From Gammaproteobacteria bacterium (GTDB lineage: Bacteria > Pseudomonadota > Gammaproteobacteria > Xanthomonadales > Marinicellaceae): a stretch of 64,000 nt of DNA. Location: positions 62,001-126,000 of the forward strand of contig JAUIGR010000002.1 of NCBI GenBank assembly GCA_030430025.1. Direction: 5' to 3'. Under the pieces are notes generated by a model. The model did not search any database, had not been told where the DNA came from, and saw only the letters and a program-made list of their open reading frames with translations. The position numbers and the translations under genes are program-made. Shown here in pieces: positions 43,796 to 54,497 of this stretch; position 1 is the first letter of the stretch, and each line of letters begins with the position of its first letter.

Positions 43796-44677
43796 ATGAT
43801 GAGTATTACAGCTGCTATGGTAAAGGAACTGCGAGAAATCACTGGTGCGGGCATGATGGAATGTAAAAAGGCTTTGGTGGAGACTGATGGTAACATTGAG
43901 CAAGCCATAGAAAACATGAGAAAATCTGGAGCTGCAAAAGCTGCTAAAAAATCAGGACGGGTGGCTGCTGATGGAATTATTAAGATTGCCACTTCAGATG
44001 ATAACAAAACAGCAATATTGGTGGAAGTTAACTGTGAAACAGATTTTGTTGCGAAAGATGAGAATTTTTTGAGCTTCGCTGAAACAGTTGTTCAGGTGGC
44101 TTTGGCTAATAATGTGGAGTCGCCAGAGGAAATTGCTGCATTGGATGTCAATGGCCAGTCAGTAGAGGAAATCAGAACCAGTTTAGTAGCGAAGATTGGT
44201 GAAAATGTACAAATTAGGCGTGCTAAGATTATTAGTGCTGCAGAAGGATTGGTAGGTTCTTATTTGCACGGTAAAAATATTGGTGTTGTGGTTGCTACCA
44301 TAGGTGCTTCTGATGATTTAATAAAAGATTTAGCGATGCATATTGCTGCGGCTAATCCTGATTTTGTTGGAGAGTCTAATGTCCCTCAGTCTGTCTTGGA
44401 TAAAGAAAAAGAGATTTTGATTGCTCAGGCTGCAGATTCTGGCAAACCAGCTGAAATTATTGAAAAAATGGTTGGTGGTCGAATCCGTAAATATCTGGCT
44501 GAAATTACATTAAAAGGTCAAAACTTTGTCAAAGATCCAGAAATGACAGTCGAAAAATTATTGAATAGTAATAATGCTGATGTGATAGAATTTGTGCGTT
44601 TTGAAGTTGGCGAAGGTATCGAGAAAAAAGAGGATAACTTTGTTGAGGAAGTAATGGCACAAGCTCGTGGCAATTGA
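43796..44677 (+). CDS. tsf: Elongation factor Ts
   Basis: The 293-residue nucleotide exchange factor for EF-Tu has the N-terminal UBA-like part ([35 protein letters not shown]) and the core [18 protein letters not shown]. The start is ATG 43796 or the next ATG 43799; a GAGG site precedes both. It overlaps pyrH by 11 bases. Confidence 0.97.
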   Translation: MMSITAAMVKELREITGAGMMECKKALVETDGNIEQAIENMRKSGAAKAAKKSGRVAADGIIKIATSDDNKTAILVEVNCETDFVAKDENFLSFAETVVQVALANNVESPEEIAALDVNGQSVEEIRTSLVAKIGENVQIRRAKIISAAEGLVGSYLHGKNIGVVVATIGASDDLIKDLAMHIAAANPDFVGESNVPQSVLDKEKEILIAQAADSGKPAEIIEKMVGGRIRKYLAEITLKGQNFVKDPEMTVEKLLNSNNADVIEFVRFEVGEGIEKKEDNFVEEVMAQARGN

Positions 44678-45389
44678 TTCAATAAAATATAAAAGAATAC
44701 TGCTCAAGCTGAGCGGGGAAGCGTTGATGGGAGTTGAGGACTATGGGATTGATCCACAGGTCATCAACCGCATTTCCAAAGAAATTGCCAGAGTGTACCG
44801 CTTGGGTGTGGAAATTGGTATTGTTATTGGCGGTGGCAATATATTTCGAGGTGCCGGACTCAGTGAGTCCGGTATTGATCGGGTAACAGGAGATCATATG
44901 GGCATGTTGGCTACTGTTATGAACTCTTTGGCGTTGCAGAATGCATTAGAAAACCAAGGCCTGAGAGTGCGGGTAATGTCTGCTATCCAAATCCATGAAG
45001 TTTGCGAGGACTATATCAGGCGCAAAGCCATTCGTCATTTGGCTAAGGGAAATGTTGCAGTTTTTGCGGCAGGGATAGGTAATCCATTTTTTACTACAGA
45101 TTCTGCGGCCAGTTTGCGTGCCATTGAAATCAATGCTGATATCGTTCTCAAAGCCACCAAAGTGGATGGTGTTTATTCAGCAGATCCTGTCAAAGATCCC
45201 AATGCATTTAAATATGAGCATTTAACTTATGATGAAGTTATAGAGAAGAAATTGGCAGTCATGGATACGGCTGCAGTTGTTCTTTGTCGTGACCGAAAAA
45301 TGCCGATACAAATTTTCAACATGGGTCAAGATGATGCCTTGATGGACATTGTAAAGGGAGCCAATATTGGTACCATGGTGACTGTATAA
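44667..45389 (+). CDS. pyrH: Uridylate kinase
   Basis: The 240-residue UMP kinase has [50 protein letters not shown] and [19 protein letters not shown]. It starts with GTG 44667 within the end of tsf. It is a hexameric enzyme of pyrimidine nucleotide synthesis. Confidence 0.96.
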   Translation: MAIDSIKYKRILLKLSGEALMGVEDYGIDPQVINRISKEIARVYRLGVEIGIVIGGGNIFRGAGLSESGIDRVTGDHMGMLATVMNSLALQNALENQGLRVRVMSAIQIHEVCEDYIRRKAIRHLAKGNVAVFAAGIGNPFFTTDSAASLRAIEINADIVLKATKVDGVYSADPVKDPNAFKYEHLTYDEVIEKKLAVMDTAAVVLCRDRKMPIQIFNMGQDDALMDIVKGANIGTMVTV

Positions 45390-45408
45390 ACGTCTAGGAG
45401 AACAAAAT

Positions 45409-45966
45409 ATGATTGATGACATCGTTAAAGAAGCTGATAAAAGAATGAGTAAAAGTATTGATTCACTTCATCATGAGCTAAAAGGTGTTAGAACTGGACG
45501 CGCAAATACCAGTTTGTTAGATGGTATTACTGTTGATTATTATGGTTCTGCTAGTGCTTTGAATCAGGTAGCCAATGTTGCTGTTCAAGACTCAAGAACG
45601 TTGACAGTGACGCCTTGGGAAAAAACAATGATTGAACCTGTAGAAAAGGCTATCATAGCTTCTAACCTTGGGCTGAATCCTGTGAGCGCAGGGATGACTA
45701 TCCGAATTCCATTACCCCCATTAACCGAAGAACGCAGAAAAGAAATGGTCAAAGTGGTGGGCCAGATCGCGGAAAATAGTAAAATAGCTATTCGAAATAT
45801 TCGGCGTGATGCCAACAACGAATTCAAAAAGTTACTTAATGATAAAGCATTGACAGAAGATGATGTTAGGATGGGTGAAAAGCGTATCCAAGATGTCACC
45901 GATAGTTACATTAAGAATGTTGATCATGTGGTTGCAGAGAAAGAAAAGGAGTTGATGGAGATTTAA
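45409..45966 (+). CDS. frr: Ribosome recycling factor
   Basis: The 185-residue protein has the RRF signature: HHELKGVRTGRANTSLLDGI, VDYYGSASALNQVANVAV, RIPLPPLTEERRKEMVKVV and RNIRRDANNEFKK. It releases ribosomes after termination together with EF-G. TAGGAG precedes the ATG. Confidence 0.97.
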   Translation: MIDDIVKEADKRMSKSIDSLHHELKGVRTGRANTSLLDGITVDYYGSASALNQVANVAVQDSRTLTVTPWEKTMIEPVEKAIIASNLGLNPVSAGMTIRIPLPPLTEERRKEMVKVVGQIAENSKIAIRNIRRDANNEFKKLLNDKALTEDDVRMGEKRIQDVTDSYIKNVDHVVAEKEKELMEI

Positions 45967-45981
45967 CCATCAACCTTGTCT

Positions 45982-46683
45982 ATGGCCATCAACCACCTTG
46001 CAATCATCATGGACGGGAATGGTCGTTGGGCAAAGCAAAGAAACCAGCCGCGTACTTTTGGACATCAGGCTGGGGTAAAGTCTGTGCGCAATACGATCAA
46101 AGCAGCTATTAGCCATGGAATCTCTTACCTTAGTTTGTTTGCTTTTAGTTCAGAGAACTGGAATCGTCCTCAAAAAGAAGTTTCTCGATTGATGGACTTA
46201 TTCATTAAATCAATAGATAAAGAAACACCAGAACTGAATACACAAGGTGTAAAACTTAACTTTATTGGTGATTTGAATCGTTTCTCTGATGTATTGCAAA
46301 ACAAAATGCATGCCGCTGCTGCTCAGGAGCCAGTTCAGCATAGATTAATAGTTAATATTGCGGTTAATTATGGTGGTCAATGGGATATCGTACAAGCTGC
46401 CAGAAAGGCAGCTATACAAATGCTGAATCAAGGACTTGCAACAGAAGATCTTGATCAAATTTGGTTTCAGCAACATTTGATGTTATCTGATCAGCCTGCT
46501 GTTGATATTTTAATTAGAACAGGTGGGGAGTATCGAATTTCCAATTTTTTGTTGTGGCAATCTGCTTATGCCGAATTATTTTTTGAAGATGTATTATGGC
46601 CTGATTTTGATGAACAGTGTTTGCAATCTGTATTGGATCAGTATGAGATGAGAGATCGTCGATTTGGTCGAATTAGTGAATAA
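45982..46683 (+). CDS. uppS: Undecaprenyl diphosphate synthase
   Basis: The enzyme makes the C55 carrier lipid for cell wall and O-antigen synthesis. Motifs: AIIMDGNGRWAKQRNQPR with the catalytic Asp, FAFSSENWNRP, and the end RTGGEYRISNFLLWQSAYAE. I choose ATG 45982 (233 residues); TTG 45976 is in frame. The ribosome site is weak. Confidence 0.95.
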   Translation: MAINHLAIIMDGNGRWAKQRNQPRTFGHQAGVKSVRNTIKAAISHGISYLSLFAFSSENWNRPQKEVSRLMDLFIKSIDKETPELNTQGVKLNFIGDLNRFSDVLQNKMHAAAAQEPVQHRLIVNIAVNYGGQWDIVQAARKAAIQMLNQGLATEDLDQIWFQQHLMLSDQPAVDILIRTGGEYRISNFLLWQSAYAELFFEDVLWPDFDEQCLQSVLDQYEMRDRRFGRISE

Positions 46684-46687
46684 ATAA

Positions 46688-47491
46688 ATGCTTAAGCAAA
46701 GAATTATTACAGCTGTCTTATTAGCCCCTATTGTGATTATAGTGATCATTAGGGACGATCCTGTTTTAGTTTTGTCTTTGTTTGGATTAATACAGTTTTT
46801 TGCTAATTTTGAATGGCTTAAAATGAATCAAATTAAACAAGCTGTTGCTGTTGTAATCGCGGCTTTTGTGACTATGGCTAGCATTTTGATTTGGGTTTTT
46901 AGTCCCAATGACATACCATGGAGTCAGTTGATTCTATTGTTCTTGGTTGCTGTTTGGTTACCAGCGCTATGGTGGTTGGTTAACTACCGTCCGGGGCAAG
47001 GTCATAAGTCACATTATCTGTTAGTTAAAAAAACATTAGGACTCATTGCCTTGATCTTAATGTTTATTAGTATTCAGTATATTAATAATCAGATCAATGG
47101 AAATTGGTGGTTATTAATTTTATTATTGCTTATTTGGGTGGCTGATATTGGAGCCTATGTCAGTGGAAAAACACTGGGGAAACATAAGCTGGCGGTTAAC
47201 ATCAGTCCGGGAAAAACTTGGGAAGGTGTATTCGGTGCTCAATTGTTTGTCATACTGTTTGCATTTTTGATTAGCTTTCTTATGCAAGTTCCTTGGATGC
47301 CTTTGTTATGGGTGTTTCCAATGGTGGCCTTGTTTTCGATTGTAGGCGACTTGAGTGCATCGTTGTCTAAAAGACAGGCTGGCATAAAAGACAGCTCACA
47401 ATTGTTGCCTGGCCATGGCGGCTTCATTGATCGATTTGACTCTTTGGTTGCTGCTGCTCCTTTATATAGTGTGTTGATGTTTGGTTTATGA
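46688..47491 (+). CDS. cdsA: Phosphatidate cytidylyltransferase
   Basis: The 267-residue membrane enzyme makes CDP-diacylglycerol. About eight hydrophobic segments are followed by the family signature (SLSKRQAGIKDSSQLLPGHG then GFIDRFDSL). It starts four bases after uppS and overlaps dxr by four. Confidence 0.96.
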   Translation: MLKQRIITAVLLAPIVIIVIIRDDPVLVLSLFGLIQFFANFEWLKMNQIKQAVAVVIAAFVTMASILIWVFSPNDIPWSQLILLFLVAVWLPALWWLVNYRPGQGHKSHYLLVKKTLGLIALILMFISIQYINNQINGNWWLLILLLLIWVADIGAYVSGKTLGKHKLAVNISPGKTWEGVFGAQLFVILFAFLISFLMQVPWMPLLWVFPMVALFSIVGDLSASLSKRQAGIKDSSQLLPGHGGFIDRFDSLVAAAPLYSVLMFGL

Positions 47492-48657
47492 AGCAGATTG
47501 TATTATTGGGAAGTACAGGCTCGATCGGGGATTCCGTTTGTAGTATTGTGCGAAAACATCCAGATTCTTTTCGTTTTTATGCGCTGACAGCTCATGGTAA
47601 TTGGAAAAAGGCAGTCAAGTTAGCACATGAATTCTTACCTGAATTATTAATCATAACTGATAAGGTTGCTTATCAATTCATTAAAAAACAATCATTGCCC
47701 GAGCAAACACAATTGCATTTTGGTTCGGAGGTGCTGACTCAGATTGTTAAGGAACAGTCGGTTGATCTGGTTGTTGCAGGTATTGTTGGTAGTGCAGGTA
47801 TGCCTTCTGTGTTGGCTGCAGTTGCTAGTGGAAAAACACTACTCTTAGCGAATAAGGAGTCTATTGTATCAGCAGGTGAACTGGTAATGCCTTTGGCAAA
47901 AAAAACAGGAGCCACGATTATACCTTTGGACTCTGAACACAATGCATTGTTTCAGTGTTTGCCTAATGGTTACCAAATTGGCACGACTCCCAGACAAGTT
48001 GATCACATCACTCTAACAGCATCCGGTGGACCATTTTGGTCTATGGCAAAAGAGGCATTTATTGATATTACTCCTGAACAGGCTTTAGCTCATCCTAAGT
48101 GGAATATGGGTGCAAAAATTTCTGTTGATTCCGCTACTATGATGAATAAAGGATTGGAAGTAATTGAAGCTCATTGGCTATTTAATATGCCAGAGTCAAA
48201 AATTGATGTGGTGGTTCACCCACAAAGTGCCATTCACTCGATGGTTCATTTTATAGATGGATCAATATTGGCCCAGTTGGGACCAGCTGACATGCAAATT
48301 CCCATCTCATTTGGTATGGGTTTAAGACATAGGTTGAGTAACGGAGTTGGGTTTCTTGATTTAATTCAGTTAGCGAAGCTTGAGTTTTTTGAGCCGAATG
48401 GGGAAAAATTTCCTTGTTTAAGTTTGGCTAGAGAAGCCATAAACATAGGAGGAACAATGCCAGCGGTGTTGAATGCAGCTAATGAAGTGGCCGTGGCAGC
48501 CTTTTTATCTGATCAAGTTGGTTTTATGGAAATTCCAGTCATCATCCAAGCTATAATGCAAGGCCATGATGTACAAGCTGTTGAGTCATTAGGGCAGTTA
48601 GAACAAGTTGACATTGAGGTTAGGACTATTACTGACAAACTGATACAAAGAAAATAA
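47488..48657 (+). CDS. dxr: 1-deoxy-D-xylulose-5-phosphate reductoisomerase
   Basis: The 389-residue enzyme makes MEP in the non-mevalonate isoprenoid pathway. Motifs: VLLGSTGSIGDSVCSIVRKH (NADPH), LLANKESIVSAGELVMPLA, IPLDSEHNALFQ, TASGGPF and MNKGLEVIEAHWLF. Length is typical. It supplies precursors for the nearby uppS product. Confidence 0.97.
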   Translation: MKQIVLLGSTGSIGDSVCSIVRKHPDSFRFYALTAHGNWKKAVKLAHEFLPELLIITDKVAYQFIKKQSLPEQTQLHFGSEVLTQIVKEQSVDLVVAGIVGSAGMPSVLAAVASGKTLLLANKESIVSAGELVMPLAKKTGATIIPLDSEHNALFQCLPNGYQIGTTPRQVDHITLTASGGPFWSMAKEAFIDITPEQALAHPKWNMGAKISVDSATMMNKGLEVIEAHWLFNMPESKIDVVVHPQSAIHSMVHFIDGSILAQLGPADMQIPISFGMGLRHRLSNGVGFLDLIQLAKLEFFEPNGEKFPCLSLAREAINIGGTMPAVLNAANEVAVAAFLSDQVGFMEIPVIIQAIMQGHDVQAVESLGQLEQVDIEVRTITDKLIQRK

Positions 48658-48661
48658 ATTG

Positions 48662-50026
48662 ATGGATGTATTGAATAGTATATTTTGGTTGATTATCACA
48701 CTCGGTGTACTCGTCACCTTTCATGAGCTTGGCCATTTTTGGGTGGCACGGTTTTTTGGTGTTAAAGTACTGAGATTTTGTGTTGGTTTTGGTAAACCTA
48801 TTTGGTCAAGGTTTGACAAGAAAGGGACTGAAATTGCTGTGGCTCCGATTCCTTTGGGCGGCTATGTTAAAATGCTGGATGTGCGTGATTGTGATGTCAG
48901 TGATGCTCATCCTAGTGAGGTCTTCAACAACAAACCAGTGTACCAACGCTTTTTGATTATGTTTGCAGGCCCTGCTTTTAATTTTATTCTGGCTTTTGTT
49001 TTATACTGGTTGATGTTTGTTGTTGGTAAGCAAGAATTGATACCAACTATTGGTTCGCCGGAAAAAATCATGGCTGAAGCTGGTTTTGAATCGAGAGATC
49101 AGTTGAAAAAGATAGATGATGAAGTCATTCACACTTGGTCTGATGTTTCGCTTTCATTACTTACTGCGGGTATAGATCGAAAAGATATCGAAGTGGAGGT
49201 ATTAACGACAAGTGGTACCGTTATCAATCGCATTTTACCTTTATCTCAAATACCTGCTTATATAGAAGAGAGTGAATTACTAGATGCTATTGGTCTCAAA
49301 CCTTGGAAAATGCCAGCGCCGGCTATTATGGCTAACCTGGATGTTGAATTACCAGCAGCTAAAGCAGGTTTAGTTCAAGGCGATGAGATTACCGCGCTTA
49401 ATGGGAGGCCGATTGATGATTGGTATGATTTGGTTGAAACTGTACAAACATTAGAGCAAGGTGCTGTTAATATCGAATTTCTTCGTGATGGACAATTACA
49501 ACAAGTTCAAATTGACCAACTAGCAAAAGACCCCGATAATTCTGAGCGGTTGATTTTGGGAGTGAAGCCCCAGCAGCCGAGTGATGAAGACATCGCTTTT
49601 GCACGTGGCCTAGTGTTTAATATGAGTTACGGACCATTCGTAGCAATTAATCAGGCATGGTTTGAGACGAATAAAATCACTGGCAAATCTTTGGAAATGA
49701 TGTGGAAGTTGATATCTGGACGTGCTTCAATTAAAAATTTGTCGGGTCCAATTACCATTGCTCAGGTTGCTAATGATTCAGCTCAAAGAGGTTTTTCTTG
49801 GTACTTATCTTTCTTGGCTTTAGTGTCTTTGAGTTTAGGTTTGATCAATTTGATGCCTGTTCCTATGTTAGATGGTGGACAAATGTTGTTCTTGCTGTTC
49901 GAAAAAATTAAGGGATCACCATTGAGTGAACAATTCGAAATGAAGGCACAGATGATAGGCATGTTTCTTTTACTTTCTTTAATGTCTGTGGCATTTTATA
50001 ACGACATTTTACGGTCCTTGCCTTAA
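48662..50026 (+). CDS. rseP: Site-2 protease RseP
   Basis: The intramembrane zinc protease has HELGHFWVARFFG with the HExxH-type site (HELGH), two PDZ domains in the periplasmic middle (about 115-300), and NLMPVPMLDGGQMLF with the metal Asp. It cuts RseA and remnant signal peptides. ATG 48662 is the likely start; TTG 48659 is in frame. Confidence 0.96.
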   Translation: MDVLNSIFWLIITLGVLVTFHELGHFWVARFFGVKVLRFCVGFGKPIWSRFDKKGTEIAVAPIPLGGYVKMLDVRDCDVSDAHPSEVFNNKPVYQRFLIMFAGPAFNFILAFVLYWLMFVVGKQELIPTIGSPEKIMAEAGFESRDQLKKIDDEVIHTWSDVSLSLLTAGIDRKDIEVEVLTTSGTVINRILPLSQIPAYIEESELLDAIGLKPWKMPAPAIMANLDVELPAAKAGLVQGDEITALNGRPIDDWYDLVETVQTLEQGAVNIEFLRDGQLQQVQIDQLAKDPDNSERLILGVKPQQPSDEDIAFARGLVFNMSYGPFVAINQAWFETNKITGKSLEMMWKLISGRASIKNLSGPITIAQVANDSAQRGFSWYLSFLALVSLSLGLINLMPVPMLDGGQMLFLLFEKIKGSPLSEQFEMKAQMIGMFLLLSLMSVAFYNDILRSLP

Positions 50027-50055
50027 AATACGACCAAAAAAACAAATACGAAACT

Positions 50056-52524
50056 ATGCGAAAACTTATTTTACTTGTGTTGCTAGCGCTGGCATTTTCT
50101 GTGAATGCGATGGAGCCGTTCACTGTTTCTGATATACGCATCATTGGTGCTGATCGAATTTCTCATGGTACCATTTTTTCACAACTTCCGATTAAACGTG
50201 GTGATGTTGTTACCAAACAACTGGTCAGCACATCTGTTAGAAGGGTTTTTGCGACAGGCTTTTTTCAAGATGTTAAGTTAGCCAAAGATGGCGATGTATT
50301 GATCGTCCGAGTGGTTGAAAGACCAGCTATTGCTACTATCAGCATCAGTGGTAATAAAAGCATTAAAACAGAGGAGTTGATGGTTGGACTCAGTAATATT
50401 GGACTCGCTGAAGGAGAGGTGTTTGATAATTTAGAACTGGAGCGAGTTAAAAACGAATTAACACGTCAGTTTTTCTCTCGTGGTAAATACAATGTTTCTG
50501 TGAAAACCAAGGTAAAGGAGCTGGAGCGTAATCGTGTGTTGATTTCAATCACAATTGATGAGGGTAAATCAGCCAAAATACGACATATTAAGGTGGTTGG
50601 TAATACTGTTTTTTCAGATGAGGAGTTAATTGAAGCATTTGAGTCGGGCACCACTAATTGGTTATCTTGGTATTCACAAAATGATCAATACTCGAAAGAA
50701 AAGCTGAATGGTGATTTGGAAATTCTGAAGTCCTACTACATGGATCGAGGCTACATTAATGCGGAAGTCGAATCAGTACAAGTTACTATCAGTAAAGATA
50801 AGAAAGATATATTTATTACGGCTAATATTCAAGAAGGTAGTTTATATTCATTTGGTAAACAGGAATTGACTGGGGAATTGATCTTTGACAAGTCGATAAT
50901 GGAATCTTATTTATTGTCTAAAGAGAATGAGACTTTTGCACAAAATCTTGTTGAATATTCAGCAGATCGATTGAAATCTGTCCTAGCAAATCGAGGTTAT
51001 GCTTTTGCTGAGGTCACTCCTGTACCTAAAATTAATGAGGATACGAAAATTGTTGATATGACTTACTTTGTGAGCCCAGGACAAAAAGTGTATGTTAGGA
51101 GAATCAATTTTTCTGGGAATGTTAAAACTAAAGATGAGGTTTTACGTCGAGAGATGCGACAGTTTGAAGGTGCTTGGTTTTCACAGGCGTTAATTGATCG
51201 ATCAAAGTTGAGGCTTCAGCAAAGACCGTTTGTTGAGGAAGTTGATATTGAAACACCGCAGGTGCCAGGGACGAACGACCAAGTTGATGTTAATGTTAAT
51301 ATTAAGGAGAGGAATTCTGGTCAATTTACGTTTGGATTAGGCTATTCGCAATTAAGTGGCTTGAATTTATCTGGCAGTGTTTCTTTGCAAAATCTTTTGG
51401 GTACTGGGAATACCGTGTCGGTTGCAGTGAATACCAGTGATTATTATAAGCGGTTAAATATTTTTTACCAAGATCCCTATTTTACAGATGATGGTATTGC
51501 TTTAGGCTACTCTATGAACTATTCTGATATCAATCAAGGTAAAGCTAACATTGCGAACTTTAACTCCACCAATGGTTCTTTAGGTGTTCAGGCAAGTTTT
51601 CCTATATCTGAGTTTGATCGAATATTTACCAGTTTATCTTATGAGCGGGTTTCGTTAAGAGCTAATGAAGGTAATACCGCATCAGCTATTATCGATGATT
51701 TAATAGATTTAGGCGGTTATACTTATAACTGCCAACTGATTTTGCGTCCTGATTCGGATGAAGAATTGCCAGCATTAACTTCACAATGTAATGATGGCAT
51801 GATTCCACCTGCTTCAGGGGAAGATGGTGAAACGATTAAAGTACCTTTTCAATACCGTAGGGCATTTAGTTTATATAAAGCTGAGGCTAGGTGGGCTCGT
51901 GATTCTCGTAATCGATTCTTCAACCCAACGGCTGGAAGCTATCATTCTATTGGTATTGAAGCTTCGTTGCCTTCTAGTAGTGCTGAATTCTATAAGGTTA
52001 ATTTGAAAGAAAATGTGTTATTTCCTATTACTGATAATTTGACTTTGTCTCTAAAGGGTGAATTGGGTTATGGTGATGGTTATGGAGATACCAATGGATT
52101 ACCATTTTTTGAACATTTCTTTACAGGAGGTGTGAATTCTGTCAGAGGGTATGATGATAATACTTTGGGTCCTAAATCGACAGTAAATGATGATTTGTTA
52201 CTTGATCCAAATTTACCTCTTACTTCCCGTCAGGGTGATGCGGTGGGTGGCTCATTTAAAGTAGTAGGATCAGCTGAATTAATCTTTCCCCCGCCATTTT
52301 CCAAGGATTCAAACGCTGCTCGGTTGGCTTGGTTTGTGGATGTAGGTAATGTATTTGAAGATTTTGATGCATTTGAAGCCAGAGAGTTAAGAATGTCTAC
52401 AGGTGTTGCATTGAAATGGCAGGCACCGATGGGACCTATCGTTATTAGTTATGCGTATCCCTTTAATTCTGACCGTTACGATAACAAGGAGCGTTTACAG
52501 TTTACTTTTGGTAATACCTTCTAA
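50056..52524 (+). CDS. bamA: Outer membrane protein assembly factor BamA
   Basis: The 822-residue protein has a signal peptide (MRKLILLVLLALAFSVNA), five POTRA domains (about 24-425) and a 16-strand barrel with VRGYDDNTLGPKS near the family's VRGF/Y motif and a C-terminal Phe (FTFGNTF). It is the core of the BAM complex that inserts outer-membrane proteins. It is slightly longer than E. coli BamA because of a loop at about 565-600 with two cysteines. Confidence 0.97.
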   Translation: MRKLILLVLLALAFSVNAMEPFTVSDIRIIGADRISHGTIFSQLPIKRGDVVTKQLVSTSVRRVFATGFFQDVKLAKDGDVLIVRVVERPAIATISISGNKSIKTEELMVGLSNIGLAEGEVFDNLELERVKNELTRQFFSRGKYNVSVKTKVKELERNRVLISITIDEGKSAKIRHIKVVGNTVFSDEELIEAFESGTTNWLSWYSQNDQYSKEKLNGDLEILKSYYMDRGYINAEVESVQVTISKDKKDIFITANIQEGSLYSFGKQELTGELIFDKSIMESYLLSKENETFAQNLVEYSADRLKSVLANRGYAFAEVTPVPKINEDTKIVDMTYFVSPGQKVYVRRINFSGNVKTKDEVLRREMRQFEGAWFSQALIDRSKLRLQQRPFVEEVDIETPQVPGTNDQVDVNVNIKERNSGQFTFGLGYSQLSGLNLSGSVSLQNLLGTGNTVSVAVNTSDYYKRLNIFYQDPYFTDDGIALGYSMNYSDINQGKANIANFNSTNGSLGVQASFPISEFDRIFTSLSYERVSLRANEGNTASAIIDDLIDLGGYTYNCQLILRPDSDEELPALTSQCNDGMIPPASGEDGETIKVPFQYRRAFSLYKAEARWARDSRNRFFNPTAGSYHSIGIEASLPSSSAEFYKVNLKENVLFPITDNLTLSLKGELGYGDGYGDTNGLPFFEHFFTGGVNSVRGYDDNTLGPKSTVNDDLLLDPNLPLTSRQGDAVGGSFKVVGSAELIFPPPFSKDSNAARLAWFVDVGNVFEDFDAFEARELRMSTGVALKWQAPMGPIVISYAYPFNSDRYDNKERLQFTFGNTF

Positions 52525-53033
52525 TGAATAATTTGAACCAAATTTTACTTGTTATACTACTACTTGTAGCTATAAATGCCTATGCAGGTAAAATTGGTTA
52601 TGTGGATATGAATGTACTGATCAGTGAATCACCACAGATTTTGGAGGCTAATAAAAATTTAACCTTAGAGTTTGCTGCAGAAAATGAAAAAATTGCGCAA
52701 CAAGAGTCAGACTTGTCTTCACTGGAGAAGCGAATTACTCAAGAGGGCCAGTTTATAACGGCTGATGAATTGGCTAAGTTACAAGAACGTGCTAGAATTT
52801 TAGAACGTCAGGTACGTAGAGCTAAAGAAGACTTAAAAGATGCCATCACTATCCGTAATTCGCAGATGGTTGATGAAGTGCAAATCCAGTTAAGAGAAGT
52901 CGTTGCTCAATACGCACAAAATCATGATTATGATGCCATCTTGATCAATGCGATTTTGTATGTCAATGATGAAGTTGATATCACTGAAGAGATTTTAGCT
53001 GAGTTGCGGCAGTCGTTTCAGAGCGGGCAGTAA
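52524..53033 (+). CDS. skp: Periplasmic chaperone Skp (OmpH family)
   Basis: The 169-residue protein has a signal peptide (LNQILLVILLLVAINAYA), the start KIGYVDMNVLISESPQ, and a long charged coiled coil (about 45-125) with a conserved C-terminal strand-helix (YDAILINAILYVNDEVDITE). It carries outer-membrane proteins to BamA. It overlaps the bamA stop by one base. Confidence 0.92.
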   Translation: MNNLNQILLVILLLVAINAYAGKIGYVDMNVLISESPQILEANKNLTLEFAAENEKIAQQESDLSSLEKRITQEGQFITADELAKLQERARILERQVRRAKEDLKDAITIRNSQMVDEVQIQLREVVAQYAQNHDYDAILINAILYVNDEVDITEEILAELRQSFQSGQ

Positions 53034-53037
53034 CAGT

Positions 53038-54045
53038 ATGAAGACTTTATATGAACTGGCAGATTCGCTAGGCTTGCCATTTCGTGGTAATGGGCAATGT
53101 TTAATTTCTTCTGTTGGTACATTAGCTCATGCTGAGTCAAGTCAAATTAGTTTTCTTGCTAATCCGAAATATACCAACCAGTTGCAAAATACCCGTGCAG
53201 GTGCTGTTATCCTCTCTGAGTCAGTAGCGGATAAGTTTTCAGGCAATGTGTTGATCGCCCCTGATCCATATGTTGCATTTGCCAAAGTGGCTCGGTTGTT
53301 TGTTGATGCAAAACAAACCAATACCTATATTCACCCACAGTCATTCATACACCCAGAAGCTCAAGTAGCCGATGATGTTTCAGTGGGTGCGTTTACAGTT
53401 ATTGATGCTGATGTGATTGTTGGTCAACGGTGTCAAATAGGTCACCATGTAACCATTGAATCAGGTGTGGTTTTGGGTAATGACTGTGTGATTAAATCAG
53501 GTGTTACCATTGAATCAGGATGTAAGCTGGGTCAACGTTGTATCATTCATTCTGGAGCTGTGATTGGTGCTGATGGTTTTGGTTTGGCTCGTGATGAAGA
53601 CGGCTGGCTCAAAATTCCTCAAACTGGTATCGTTAGATTGGGGAATGATTGTGAAATAGGTGCTAACACCACAATTGATTGTGGAACCATCGACGATACC
53701 ATTCTGGGTAATGATGTTAGATTAGATAATCAAATTCAAATTGGACACAATGTGCATATTGGCGACCATACTATCATGGCAGGATGTACTGCTGTGGCGG
53801 GATCTACTATGATAGGAAGAAATTGTTTGATAGGTGGTGGTGTTGGAATTGTTGGGCATATAGAAATATGTGACAATGTGACAATTCAAGCGATGAGCCT
53901 GGTGACACACAGTATAAAAGAGGCTGGACAATTCAGTGGTGCCGCGCCATTACAAAAGGTCGCTGATTGGCGCAAAAATGCTGCGCGGTATCGTCAGTTG
54001 GATCAGTGGGTGAGAAAAGTGAATCAGTTGGAGAAGAAAAAATGA
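53038..54045 (+). CDS. lpxD: UDP-3-O-(3-hydroxyacyl)glucosamine N-acyltransferase
   Basis: The 335-residue enzyme performs the third step of lipid A synthesis. It has the N-terminal uridine-binding domain (SSQISFLANPKYTNQL), a hexapeptide-repeat beta-helix (from about 100) and the catalytic His region QIQIGHNVHIGDHTIMAGCT. It overlaps fabZ by four bases. Confidence 0.97.
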   Translation: MKTLYELADSLGLPFRGNGQCLISSVGTLAHAESSQISFLANPKYTNQLQNTRAGAVILSESVADKFSGNVLIAPDPYVAFAKVARLFVDAKQTNTYIHPQSFIHPEAQVADDVSVGAFTVIDADVIVGQRCQIGHHVTIESGVVLGNDCVIKSGVTIESGCKLGQRCIIHSGAVIGADGFGLARDEDGWLKIPQTGIVRLGNDCEIGANTTIDCGTIDDTILGNDVRLDNQIQIGHNVHIGDHTIMAGCTAVAGSTMIGRNCLIGGGVGIVGHIEICDNVTIQAMSLVTHSIKEAGQFSGAAPLQKVADWRKNAARYRQLDQWVRKVNQLEKKK

Positions 54046-54497
54046 CTAAAGAAAATGGGGGAGTCATTGGTGTAGAACAAATTATGCACCTTATTCCCCA
54101 TCGCCATCCCTTTTTATTAGTTGATAAAGTACTCAATTATGAAAAAGGAGTCTCTATCAGGGCACTGAAAAATGTGACCTTTAATGAGCCACAATTTACT
54201 GGCCATTTTCCTGGCCATCCGGTGATGCCTGGTGTGATGATTGTTGAAGCCATGGCCCAAGCGGCTGGTGTCTTGACCCAGTTAAGCCGAGGGGGACATG
54301 CAGATGATGCTTTGTTTTATCTGGTCAAGGTTGATAAAGCTAAATTCAGTCAGATAGTCGTACCGGGTGATCAAATGATTCTCGAGTGTCAAATTAAGAA
54401 GATCATCCGTAATATGACGTTATATACAGGTAAAGCAATTGTGGATGGACGTGTGGTGGCACAGGCTGAATTCTTATGTGCAGAGAAAAGTAAATGA
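54042..54497 (+). CDS. fabZ: 3-hydroxyacyl-[ACP] dehydratase
   Basis: From ATG 54042 (GGAG nine bases upstream) the protein is 151 residues; an open frame to 53967 lies in lpxD and is not used. Motifs: [39 protein letters not shown] with the catalytic His and Glu. It dehydrates 3-hydroxyacyl-ACP and shares its substrate pool with LpxA/LpxD. Confidence 0.97.
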   Translation: MTKENGGVIGVEQIMHLIPHRHPFLLVDKVLNYEKGVSIRALKNVTFNEPQFTGHFPGHPVMPGVMIVEAMAQAAGVLTQLSRGGHADDALFYLVKVDKAKFSQIVVPGDQMILECQIKKIIRNMTLYTGKAIVDGRVVAQAEFLCAEKSK